Shown: in pieces, positions 45,061 to 52,213 of the stretch
Layout of the letters: each line of letters opens with the position of its first letter
Position numbering within the stretch: the first letter of the stretch is position 1
DNA from: Flavobacteriales bacterium UBA1694
GTDB taxonomy: Bacteria > Bacteroidota > Bacteroidia > Flavobacteriales > Weeksellaceae
Assembly: GCA_002319955.1 (NCBI GenBank)
Contig: DCJS01000029.1
Span: forward strand, 1-64,000
Reading direction: 5' to 3'
Length of the DNA: 64,000 nucleotides
Notes under the pieces: model-generated
The model's input: only the letters and a program-made list of their open reading frames with translations
What the model was told of the DNA's origin: nothing
The model's database searches: none
Position numbers and translations under genes: made by a program

Positions 45061-46086
45061 TTATTCAACAATTACTTTGCGCGCCTTCGGTTTTGGCTCT
45101 TCTTTCTCCTCGCTGCTCTTCGAGGCTTTCGGCTGCTCGGTGCTTGGCTTAGCTGTTTTGGTACCCTCAGGTGCTACACTTGGCCTTGGTTGGGCTTCCA
45201 CCGGCCTTGAAGACGGCGGCTCTTGGTTTAAAGGGCGCTCAATAAGGGGCGCTTCTTCCCACTCGATTGGCGCGGGTGCGCGCTCAACCTGAGTTCTATA
45301 AATAGCGTTTAATCGCTGAATTTCTCCCATCTTTTGAGCAGGGATCTTCTTACTAGCCCAAAGATCGATCTGCATTCCCTGGTCGCGAATGGCGCCCCCT
45401 TGGGGATCTTGATAATAGACGATGTCCGATTGGTCTCTCGCTTCGTCATCAAATTCGATTAAACCGATTTCAAAGAGGTTATTAGTTATGATTGCCTTGG
45501 CCTCTTGAACCGTCAGTCCAACAAGGTTCGGCACAGCCACATTTCGTTTGGGTCCTGTTCCAATGACCAAATCAAGACTCGCAAAACGAGGAAGTTTGGT
45601 TCCAGGCTTAATAATGGTGCCATTCATTTGCATTCGAATGACAGCGTCGCGCTGGATGTTCGGCTCGTAAATCGTATCCCCAACTTTTAGTCCGATAGAT
45701 TCCAGTTGTCTAAACGCTAGACCCTTGTATTGATCCAGAATATCTGGCACTTGGACTGGGGCATAGGTTCTCGGATTCACTTTTAAGAGAATAGCGCGCC
45801 CACCTTTAACGCGAGAGCCTGCCGAAGGATAAATCTGCAGCACTTGAAAGGGTTTGAATTTTGGATCAAACTTGAAACTATCCACTTCGTAATGAAGTCC
45901 ATTGTCATCGAGTACCTCGATCGCCTTATGAACCGATAGGTTCACAACATTTGGAACAGGAATTTCTTCCCCGTGATTGGTATGGACTTCTAGCCAACGA
46001 AACGTTAGCCAAACTAGGCCAAGAAATACCACGATGGCAAGTAACAAATTCCCTAAAACCTTCCAGTGAAAAAGCGATTTAAACAT
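45061..46086 (-). CDS. Membrane-anchored PASTA domain protein
   Basis: A 341-residue protein: a transmembrane helix (about 10-28, NLLLAIVVFLGLVWLTF) and then three PASTA domains (about 38-103, 110-175, 183-247) in the periplasm, each with a VPxVxxLxxxxA-type opening (VPNVVNLSVHKAIEVL, VPNLVGLTVQEAKAII). PASTA domains bind uncrosslinked peptidoglycan in Gram-positive kinases and PBPs; this protein has no kinase or transpeptidase domain. The tail (about 265-341) is Pro/Glu/Lys-rich and disordered. ATG 46086 is the start; the longer frame begins at a TTG in the promoter box. Divergent from ddl, which suggests a cell-wall role. Confidence 0.9.
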   Translation of the reverse strand: MFKSLFHWKVLGNLLLAIVVFLGLVWLTFRWLEVHTNHGEEIPVPNVVNLSVHKAIEVLDDNGLHYEVDSFKFDPKFKPFQVLQIYPSAGSRVKGGRAILLKVNPRTYAPVQVPDILDQYKGLAFRQLESIGLKVGDTIYEPNIQRDAVIRMQMNGTIIKPGTKLPRFASLDLVIGTGPKRNVAVPNLVGLTVQEAKAIITNNLFEIGLIEFDDEARDQSDIVYYQDPQGGAIRDQGMQIDLWASKKIPAQKMGEIQRLNAIYRTQVERAPAPIEWEEAPLIERPLNQEPPSSRPVEAQPRPSVAPEGTKTAKPSTEQPKASKSSEEKEEPKPKARKVIVE

Positions 46087-46110
46087 ACAGTGCTTCTTAA
46101 TTACAGAAGA

Positions 46111-46118
46111 CAAATATA
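46111..46118 (-). promoter_or_regulatory. -7 box of the PASTA-rluD-hemW operon
   Basis: TATATTTG on the minus strand, 24 bases before ATG 46086. Confidence 0.6.
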
Positions 46119-46212
46119 ACTAATAAATTTAAAAACAGAATCGGATTTCTTACCCGCTAGGCTCTGGGGGAGAAATTCCTTTTAAAAATCCACTACATGA
46201 AACAAAATTGCT

Positions 46213-46220
46213 AAATTTGC
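46213..46220 (+). promoter_or_regulatory. -7 box of the ddl-coaD operon
   Basis: TAAATTTG, an exact TAnnTTTG match 23 bases before the ddl ATG at 46244. Confidence 0.6.
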
Positions 46221-46243
46221 CTTAACCTTAAGGTGTTTTTGCT

Positions 46244-47233
46244 ATGAATAAAAAGAACGTAGCCGTGGTAATGGGCGGATACAGCGACGAGTATGTGGTC
46301 TCTTTAAAAAGCGGACAACTCATTTACGACTCCCTAGACCGAGAGCTCTATAATGTTTATAGTGTGGTTATCTTAAAAGACGAGTGGTCCTTCGTGGACG
46401 ACCATGGTCAGAAAATCCCCATGAACAAAGCAGACTTTAGCGTGGAGATGCAAAGTGGCTATATCCTTAAGTTTGACGTGTGTTTCAATACAATTCACGG
46501 CCGTCCAGGTGAAAATGGAGAACTTCAAGCCTATTGGAATACCATTGGACAAAATTACACCGGTTGTGATTTCTACCAAAGCGCCCTCACATTCAATAAA
46601 AAAGACACCTTAGCCGTTTTAGCCAAGTATGGCATTACTTCGGCCAAAAGCATTTATTTAAGAGAAACCGATTCAATCGATCCCGAAACCATCGTTAAAG
46701 ATTTAGGACTTCCTCTCTTTGTCAAGCCAAATCAAAGTGGCTCCTCCCTTGGAATATCCAAAGTGAAGTCTATAGAAGAATTCCCAGAGGCGCTTAACTC
46801 CGCTTTTGCACAAGACGACGAAATTTTAATTGAAGCCTTTCTTGATGGAATGGAAGTCTCTGTGGGGGTGGTCGATTATAAAGGAACCACCACAGTGCTC
46901 GGAATTACAGAGATTGTTCCCCAAACAGAATTCTTTGATTACGCGGCTAAATATGAAGGAGCCTCCGAGGAGATTACCCCAGCGCGGATCGATGAAAAAA
47001 CCCGAATAAAAGTGGAAGAGGTGGCCATACGCGCCTACGATTCGTTAGGCATGAGTGGATTTTCCAGAAGTGAATTCATTCTTGTGGATGGCGAGCCCTT
47101 CATGCTTGAAATGAACACAAACCCAGGGTTCTCTCCCACCAGTATCCTGCCACAACAAGCGACCCACTTTGGCCTTAGTATCCAAGAACTCTGCGGAAAT
47201 GAAGTAGAGAAAGCCTTAAACAAAACCCATTAG
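46244..47233 (+). CDS. ddl: D-alanine--D-alanine ligase
   Basis: A 329-residue ATP-grasp enzyme that makes the D-Ala-D-Ala dipeptide for peptidoglycan. KKNVAVVMGGYSDEYVVSLK at the start, INTIHGRPGENGELQAY, the ATP-grasp lid FVKPNQSGSSLGISKVKS and EMNTNPGFSPTSI at the metal site are all conserved. Length is close to other Bacteroidota Ddl proteins. It starts a rightward operon with coaD (7 bases downstream) and the TRIC gene, divergent from the PASTA gene. Confidence 0.95.
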   Translation: MNKKNVAVVMGGYSDEYVVSLKSGQLIYDSLDRELYNVYSVVILKDEWSFVDDHGQKIPMNKADFSVEMQSGYILKFDVCFNTIHGRPGENGELQAYWNTIGQNYTGCDFYQSALTFNKKDTLAVLAKYGITSAKSIYLRETDSIDPETIVKDLGLPLFVKPNQSGSSLGISKVKSIEEFPEALNSAFAQDDEILIEAFLDGMEVSVGVVDYKGTTTVLGITEIVPQTEFFDYAAKYEGASEEITPARIDEKTRIKVEEVAIRAYDSLGMSGFSRSEFILVDGEPFMLEMNTNPGFSPTSILPQQATHFGLSIQELCGNEVEKALNKTH

Positions 47234-47240
47234 AACGCCT

Positions 47241-47702
47241 ATGAGAATTGCTGTATTTCCGGGATCTTTTGACCCCATCACCTTAGGTCACTTTGACATT
47301 GTCGAGCGCGCTGTGCCCTTATTCGACAAAATCATTATTGCCATTGGCCAAAACTCACAGAAAAACTACATGTTCTCCTTAGAACAAAGAAAAGAGTTCA
47401 TTCGCAATACCTTTAAGGACTTCCCCAACGTGGAGGTCGATAATTTTGAAGGACTAACCATTGATTACTGCCGAAGTAAAAACGTCAATTTCATTCTGCG
47501 AGGTCTTCGAAATCCCGCGGATTTTGAATTTGAAAAAGCCATTGCCCAGACCAACCGAACGTTGACTCAGGACAATAAAATTGAAACAATATTTTTACTT
47601 ACCTCTTCAGGCAAATCCTTTATATCAAGTAGTATTGTAAGAGAAATCATCACCTTCAAAGGCGATTATGAACTGCTCGTGCCTCAGGCGGTACGGGTGT
47701 AA
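47241..47702 (+). CDS. coaD: Phosphopantetheine adenylyltransferase
   Basis: A 153-residue enzyme that adenylylates 4'-phosphopantetheine in coenzyme A synthesis. The nucleotidyltransferase motif TLGH occurs in PGSFDPITLGHFDIVERA, and the ISSSIVREI segment near the C-terminus is the second ATP-binding motif. Length is typical. It begins 7 bases after ddl and is followed 16 bases later by the TRIC gene. Confidence 0.95.
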   Translation: MRIAVFPGSFDPITLGHFDIVERAVPLFDKIIIAIGQNSQKNYMFSLEQRKEFIRNTFKDFPNVEVDNFEGLTIDYCRSKNVNFILRGLRNPADFEFEKAIAQTNRTLTQDNKIETIFLLTSSGKSFISSSIVREIITFKGDYELLVPQAVRV

Positions 47703-47718
47703 TTAAAACCTATTTGTA

Positions 47719-48357
47719 TTGGAAATTCATCACAATTTCAACCTCTTAATCGAAGTCTTTGGAACTCTAGCTTTCGCGATGTCTGGAGCGTTTGCAGCGA
47801 TGCAAAAACGCTTAGATCCCTTTGGCGTCTTAATTATTGCCTTTGTCACCTCCGTAGGCGGAGGGACCCTAAGGGATTTACTCTTAGGGGTGCCCGTATT
47901 TTGGATGCGCGATATGCTTTATCCTATCACTATCTTTATTGGGACTGTTCTCGCATTTATTGTGAAATCCTTTGAGCGTAATTTTAAAGTCACGCTCTTT
48001 ATTTTTGACAGCTTTGGGCTCGGACTCTTTACCATCATCGGTATTCAAAAAGGGCTAAGCCAAGAGCTCCATCCCTTAATCTGCCTAACTTTAGGAACAA
48101 TCACAGGATGTTTCGGTGGGATCATTCGAGATACGTTTTTGAACCGCATCCCCCTTATTTTCAGAAAGGAAATCTACGCGACGGCCTGTATCGTAGGCGG
48201 TGGAATTTTCTTGATGCTTATTCAGTACACCAACCTTTCCTATATTATTGTTCAGATCACCACCATAATTCTGATTGTGATGATTCGAACGATGGCCGTC
48301 AAATACCAGTGGCAGATGCCTAAATTCTACGATCAACGTAGCAACTTTGAGGATTAA
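47719..48357 (+). CDS. TRIC-type cation channel family membrane protein (YicG/UPF0126, TTG start)
   Basis: A 212-residue membrane protein with about seven helices built from two repeats, each with a glycine-rich kinked helix motif: GGGTLRDLLLGVPVFW and GGIIRDTFLNRIPLIF. These are the pore-forming motifs of prokaryotic TRIC channels, homotrimeric K+-permeable channels. The family start FNLLIEVFGTLAFAMSGAFA is preceded by TTG 47719 and no ATG. It is the third gene after ddl and coaD and converges on a TPR protein across a strong terminator. Confidence 0.85.
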   Translation: MEIHHNFNLLIEVFGTLAFAMSGAFAAMQKRLDPFGVLIIAFVTSVGGGTLRDLLLGVPVFWMRDMLYPITIFIGTVLAFIVKSFERNFKVTLFIFDSFGLGLFTIIGIQKGLSQELHPLICLTLGTITGCFGGIIRDTFLNRIPLIFRKEIYATACIVGGGIFLMLIQYTNLSYIIVQITTIILIVMIRTMAVKYQWQMPKFYDQRSNFED

Positions 48358-48461
48358 TACCGTTTGTAGAAGGTTCAAAGTGAACGGGGGATTAAACTTT
48401 GCAATTGAAATTTTCTGACCGACCCCCGTACTAATCTAGAGTTAAATATTCAGTCTCTTTT

Positions 48462-48505
48462 AAATAGAATCAGCCTGCGTAGAGTTACGCAGGCTGATTC
48501 TATTT
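48462..48505. terminator. Bidirectional terminator between the TRIC and TPR genes
   Basis: Two perfect 20-bp arms, 48462-48481 and 48486-48505, with a 4-base loop (core CAGCCTGCGTA / TACGCAGGCTG) and AAATAG/CTATTT ends. It serves the convergent genes on either side. Confidence 0.85.
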
Positions 48506-48523
48506 ATTTATTTTGTTCCCATG

Positions 48524-49093
48524 TTAAGAAAACTTCCCTCTTTGTCTCATGTGTGGGTTATGCATATGCTTTTGCATTGACGGCATTTTAAGTTGGTCTT
48601 TCATCATCTTAATCTGGTCGGTCATCATGCCCGCGCTATCAAGTTTTTTAGCCTCTTCAAGGAGCCTCTGCCCCTCTTGCTTGCGGCCTTTTGAAATCGC
48701 GACAGCGGCAAGGTTTAAGTTCGCCATAGCCCGGTCGTGCTTCATATTAAGGCCATACTCTAGCGCTTTTTTCATTAAAGGCTCAACCTTCGCTGGGTTA
48801 TCCTGAGCAAGAGTTAGCCCCTCCATATAATGAAAATACCCGTACTGGGACTTGTGCAATTGGACTTTGTAATTGGTAATATTCTTTAGCCAAGAACCTG
48901 CTTTTTCGGTATTTTGTTTTCTCATCTGCCAAAATGCAAGCAGAATGAATTCGTTCTTAAAAAACAGAGCAATTGGGATTGCACTAAGTAAAAACACGAC
49001 GATTCCCCAGCCCGTCTCACGGGTAAAGAACATCATGTAGACTCCGAGTCCAATAAATAGGGCTGCAACGACTAACTTTATATATTTATTCAT
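48524..49093 (-). CDS. Membrane protein with TPR-like region
   Basis: A 189-residue protein: two N-terminal transmembrane helices (about 5-22 and 29-47, LVVAALFIGLGVYMMFF and GIVVFLLSAIPIALFF), a DUF2892-like opening, and then helical repeats resembling tetratricopeptides (YFHYMEGLTLAQDNPAK, MANLNLAAVAISKGRKQEGQ). The C-terminus is Met/His/Arg-rich (MQKHMHNPHMRQRGKFS), which could bind metal. Role unknown; a membrane-anchored scaffold is likely. Monocistronic with its own promoter box. Confidence 0.65.
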   Translation of the reverse strand: MNKYIKLVVAALFIGLGVYMMFFTRETGWGIVVFLLSAIPIALFFKNEFILLAFWQMRKQNTEKAGSWLKNITNYKVQLHKSQYGYFHYMEGLTLAQDNPAKVEPLMKKALEYGLNMKHDRAMANLNLAAVAISKGRKQEGQRLLEEAKKLDSAGMMTDQIKMMKDQLKMPSMQKHMHNPHMRQRGKFS

Positions 49094-49112
49094 TTCTTTT
49101 ATTTAGGTGGTA

Positions 49113-49120
49113 CAAAGATA
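49113..49120 (-). promoter_or_regulatory. -7 box of the TPR membrane protein gene
   Basis: TATCTTTG on the minus strand, 19 bases before ATG 49093. Confidence 0.55.
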
Positions 49121-49164
49121 AAAAAATGGCTTTAATCTAGGCGGTAGGGCAAGCCAAATTTCAT

Positions 49165-49668
49165 CTACGGTTTAATCAGAGGCACTTTGCGCTCATACGT
49201 CTGAAAACAAAGGTTATAGGCGTTTTTCTCATCAGCCTCGTCACACTGCTCCTGTGTTTTCACCCAAATCTTTGGGTCAATTTTAGGAAAGAATGTATCC
49301 GCTTCTAAACTAGCCTCCACCAAAGTAACCTCAAGGCGGTCCGCTTGTTCAAGCGTTTGCTCGTAAAGGGTTCCTCCGCCAATCACAAATACCTCTGGGT
49401 CAATTTTTTTTGCAAATTTCAACGCTTCCTTGAGACTTCCAACAATAAGGACGCCTTCCATAAACCAGTCCTTTTTACGACTCACCACGATATTGGTGCG
49501 GTTTGGTAGCGCGCGCCCAATACTTTCAAATGTTTTACGTCCCATAATGATAGGATGCTCTGAGGTAAGTTCTTTAAAATGCTTAAGATCCTTTGGAAGG
49601 TGCCACAGCAGCTTATTTTCATGCCCTATTTCTCGATTCTGACCCATGGCCACGATTAGCGTCGTCAT
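49165..49668 (-). CDS. folA: Dihydrofolate reductase
   Basis: A 167-residue enzyme that reduces dihydrofolate to tetrahydrofolate with NADPH. LIVAMGQNREIGHENKLLWH is the N-terminal signature; IIMGRKTFESIGRALPNRTN and VFVIGGGTLYEQTL are the cofactor-binding motifs, and DLKHFKEL contains the usual helix. ATG 49668 (MTTLIVAMG) is the start; ten codons further upstream are open, but that region contains the promoter box. Divergent from lemA. Confidence 0.95.
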   Translation of the reverse strand: MTTLIVAMGQNREIGHENKLLWHLPKDLKHFKELTSEHPIIMGRKTFESIGRALPNRTNIVVSRKKDWFMEGVLIVGSLKEALKFAKKIDPEVFVIGGGTLYEQTLEQADRLEVTLVEASLEADTFFPKIDPKIWVKTQEQCDEADEKNAYNLCFQTYERKVPLIKP

Positions 49669-49684
49669 TTTTTTTGAATTTTGA

Positions 49685-49692
49685 CAAAAATA
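49685..49692 (-). promoter_or_regulatory. -7 box of folA
   Basis: TATTTTTG on the minus strand, 16 bases before the folA ATG. The divergent lemA gene begins 50 bases away. Confidence 0.55.
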
Positions 49693-49742
49693 GCACATAA
49701 TTTGTATATTTACGAGGCATTAAACCATATAAAATTTAAACT

Positions 49743-50351
49743 ATGAGAAATAAAGGTTGTCTAAGCGCTGGCACAATTGGAATTGCACTGGTGGTGATCG
49801 CCGCCGTCCTCTTCTTTTGGGGCAAAAATGCCTATAACAGTTTTGTTCAAGGCGAACAGAAAGTAAATGCCCGCTGGTCCAACGTGGAAACGGTGTATCA
49901 AAAGCGTGCGAACCTAATTCCAAACTTGGAAAGAACGGTTAAATCCTATGCTCAATTTGAACAAGAAACCCTCACAGGTGTAATTGAAGCACGTTCAAAA
50001 GCGACTTCTGTTACCATTGACCCGACCAATATGACTGAAGCAGACCTAGCAAGGTTCCAGTCTGCGCAGGGCGAACTCTCTGGGGCATTAAGCCGACTCA
50101 TGGCCGTTGTTGAGCAGTACCCGAATCTAAAAGCGGATCAACAGTATCTCAATTTCCAAAGGGAATACACCGCCATTGAAAATTCAATTCGAGCCGAAAC
50201 CGTCACTTTTAATGGTTCTGTGGAAGAATACAACAACCTTGTGAAAACCTTCCCAAACAATGTGTTAGCAGGCGTATTTAATAAAGCAGAAAAACCTTAC
50301 TTTAAAGCAGCTGTAGGGGCCCAGGAGGCACCAGAGGTTTTCTCAAACTAA
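49743..50351 (+). CDS. LemA family protein
   Basis: A 202-residue protein with one N-terminal transmembrane helix (about 10-28) and a cytoplasmic or periplasmic helical domain with the LemA signatures NARWSNVETVYQKRANLIPN, LSRLMAVVEQYPNLKADQ and YNNLVKTFPNNVLAGVF. LemA proteins are widely conserved; roles in envelope or membrane-protein quality control have been proposed. It heads a three-gene operon with two TPM-domain genes, a common arrangement. Confidence 0.9.
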   Translation: MRNKGCLSAGTIGIALVVIAAVLFFWGKNAYNSFVQGEQKVNARWSNVETVYQKRANLIPNLERTVKSYAQFEQETLTGVIEARSKATSVTIDPTNMTEADLARFQSAQGELSGALSRLMAVVEQYPNLKADQQYLNFQREYTAIENSIRAETVTFNGSVEEYNNLVKTFPNNVLAGVFNKAEKPYFKAAVGAQEAPEVFSN

Positions 50352-50358
50352 TCCACCT

Positions 50359-50787
50359 ATGAAGTCATTTCTTTCCGAATCTCAGATGACCTCCTTAATA
50401 GAGGCCATCTGGGAGGCCGAAAACCAGTCCAGTGGAGAAATCCGCGTCCATATCGACTCAACCACCCTTGAGCATAATGCGGCGGTCGCCTTTGCGGCCT
50501 TCACCAAACTAGAAATGCACCAAACGAAAGAACGCAACGCTGTGTTGTTTCATGTGAATTTTGAACAAAAGTACCTTACCATTATTGGGGACGAGGGAAT
50601 TCATAAAAAAGTGAAACAGCAGTTCTGGGACCGACTCCACGACGAGATTACCACTGGGTTTGCAAGTGGCCAGTATTACCTGGCACTCAAAGACGCGGTG
50701 TTAAAAACAGGTCAAGAATTAAAAAACCACTTCCCTATTGTGGGAGAAAATCCAAACGAACTGCCCAATGAGATTACTTTCTCGTAA
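50359..50787 (+). CDS. TPM domain protein (no signal peptide)
   Basis: A 142-residue protein consisting of a TPM domain: SESQMTSLIEAIWEAENQSS, GEIRVHIDST, NAVLFHVNFEQKYLTIIGDE and GFASGQYYLALKDAV. TPM-fold proteins act in photosystem II assembly in plants and as phosphatase-like or chaperone-like envelope proteins in bacteria. It lacks signal peptide and membrane anchor, unlike the next gene. It starts 7 bases after lemA and its end overlaps the next gene by 20 bases. Confidence 0.8.
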   Translation: MKSFLSESQMTSLIEAIWEAENQSSGEIRVHIDSTTLEHNAAVAFAAFTKLEMHQTKERNAVLFHVNFEQKYLTIIGDEGIHKKVKQQFWDRLHDEITTGFASGQYYLALKDAVLKTGQELKNHFPIVGENPNELPNEITFS

Positions 50788-51580
50788 CCGTTTAACCACA
50801 CTATTTTATTTTGTATTTACGGCCCTACTCTGGGCCCAATACACCGTTCCGGAAAAGCCGCAAGTGCTTTACCCGGTCTACGATGAAGTGGGCATTCTAA
50901 CCAAGGAGCAAAAAGACTTACTTAACGAGAAACTAATTAAATTTGAAGATTCCACTTCAACAGAAATTGAAGTGATTCTCATTCCCTCGACAAAAGGCGA
51001 AGACGTCAATTTCGTCGCTTGGCAATTTGGGGAGGCATGGAAAATCGGTAAAAAAGACCTCAACAACGGCATTGTCTTACTCGTTGCGCTCGATGACCGA
51101 ACTCTAGCCATTCAACAAGGACGAGCCGTAGAACAGTATTTAACGGCAGCCGTTGCAGGACAAATCATCGACTACCTCATCACCCCTAGTTTTAAATCCG
51201 GAGACTACTACACCGGAATTGATCGGGGAACCTCGGCTCTCATGGAAGCTGTCCAAGGGAAATTTAAACCAATTGTCAAAGACCCATCCTCTCAGGGGCT
51301 CCCAAGTGTTGGACGCCTCTTTGTTATCGCAATCGTGGTAATTGTTTTATTAATCCTTCTCTCAAGAGGCGGGGGCGGCGGTGGTGGCTACCGCGACGAG
51401 GACCGTGACGTTATTTTAAGTAAACGTGGAAGTCGATCTTACCCAGGTGGGTTCTTCCCATTCCCTCCCTTAGGGGGTGGTGGATTTGGCGGCGGGGGCT
51501 TTGGAGGCGGCGGAGGCGGCTTTGGTGGATTCGGCGGTGGAGGAAGCTTTGGCGGTGGAGGCGCCTCAGGCGGATGGTAA
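50768..51580 (+). CDS. TPM domain protein with Gly-rich C-terminus (YgcG-like), exported and anchored
   Basis: A 270-residue protein: signal peptide (LTTLFYFVFTALLWA, cleavage near AQ), a TPM domain (about 25-160; YDEVGILTKEQKDLL and NNGIVLLVALDDRTLAIQQG), a transmembrane helix (about 180-197, LFVIAIVVIVLLILLS) and a 70-residue tail rich in Gly and Phe (GGGGFGG repeats ending GGW). The layout is that of YgcG-type proteins. The start ATG 50768 overlaps the preceding TPM gene by 20 bases; a longer frame to 50738 is rejected. Translation is probably coupled. Confidence 0.85.
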   Translation: MRLLSRNRLTTLFYFVFTALLWAQYTVPEKPQVLYPVYDEVGILTKEQKDLLNEKLIKFEDSTSTEIEVILIPSTKGEDVNFVAWQFGEAWKIGKKDLNNGIVLLVALDDRTLAIQQGRAVEQYLTAAVAGQIIDYLITPSFKSGDYYTGIDRGTSALMEAVQGKFKPIVKDPSSQGLPSVGRLFVIAIVVIVLLILLSRGGGGGGGYRDEDRDVILSKRGSRSYPGGFFPFPPLGGGGFGGGGFGGGGGGFGGFGGGGSFGGGGASGGW

Positions 51581-51691
51581 GAGCCTTTTCTTGACTTTTC
51601 CTTAATATCCCTGTGTTTATTTGAGAATACTTACTCAAAACATGCAATAAGAAGCGGATTTTTCACTAATTTCGGAGTTCAATCTTTTTTC

Positions 51692-52213
51692 GTGAAAAAC
51701 ACACTAGTAATCTTTGCGCACCCTTTTTTGGAATATTCCTATTCCAACCGGGTACTTATCAATTTTTACGAGCGCCACCAACACTACGACTTCTTGGACC
51801 TTTATGAACTCTACGCCGACTTCCATATCCAAGCCTTTACGGAGCGAAAACGCCTCGCAAAATACGAGCGTTATATTTTCCATTTTCCTATTATTTGGTT
51901 TGGTGCCCCGCCTTTGCTACGCCTTTGGCTGGACGAGGTTCTAGACCCCACGTGGATTGATCCAAATGTTGAGAATCCTTTCGAGGATAAAGAAATCTTT
52001 ATTATAACGACCACGCGGAGCAAAGAGCGCTCCTTTGGCCCTGAGGGAAAACATAAGTTCACGATCGAAGACTTAATAAGTGGGCTGATTGTCACGCTTC
52101 GGGCTTTTCAGGCTGATTTAAAACCAACCTATATTGTTTACGAGGCTGAAACCTTGACAAAGAAAGAAATCATTTTACATAAACAGAACTTTATAAAACT
52201 TCTCTCGAGCTGA
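51692..52213 (+). CDS. KefG/KefF-type NAD(P)H oxidoreductase (GTG start)
   Basis: A 173-residue flavodoxin-like quinone reductase: LVIFAHPFLEYSYSNRVLI is the FMN-site motif, and FHFPIIWFGAPPLLRLWLDE is the family signature. In enteric bacteria KefF and KefG are ancillary subunits required for full activity of the KefC and KefB K+ efflux antiporters. The stop and the start of the antiporter gene share bases (TGATG), so the two are translationally coupled and the pairing supports the call. The start is GTG 51692. Whether the protein acts as an enzyme or a regulator here is unknown. Confidence 0.82.
   Translation: MKNTLVIFAHPFLEYSYSNRVLINFYERHQHYDFLDLYELYADFHIQAFTERKRLAKYERYIFHFPIIWFGAPPLLRLWLDEVLDPTWIDPNVENPFEDKEIFIITTTRSKERSFGPEGKHKFTIEDLISGLIVTLRAFQADLKPTYIVYEAETLTKKEIILHKQNFIKLLSS

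Noticed and set aside
45077..45292. Plus-strand open frame over the PASTA gene tail
   Set aside because: It is antisense to the Pro/Glu/Lys-rich tail, whose composition keeps the opposite frame open.
51360..51580. Short G-rich direct repeats that could be taken for a tandem repeat element
   Set aside because: They encode the Gly-rich tail of the YgcG-like TPM protein in frame.
51621..51640. TTTGAG...CTCAAA inverted repeat after the TPM operon as a terminator
   Set aside because: The arms are only 6 bp and no T run follows; too weak to call.
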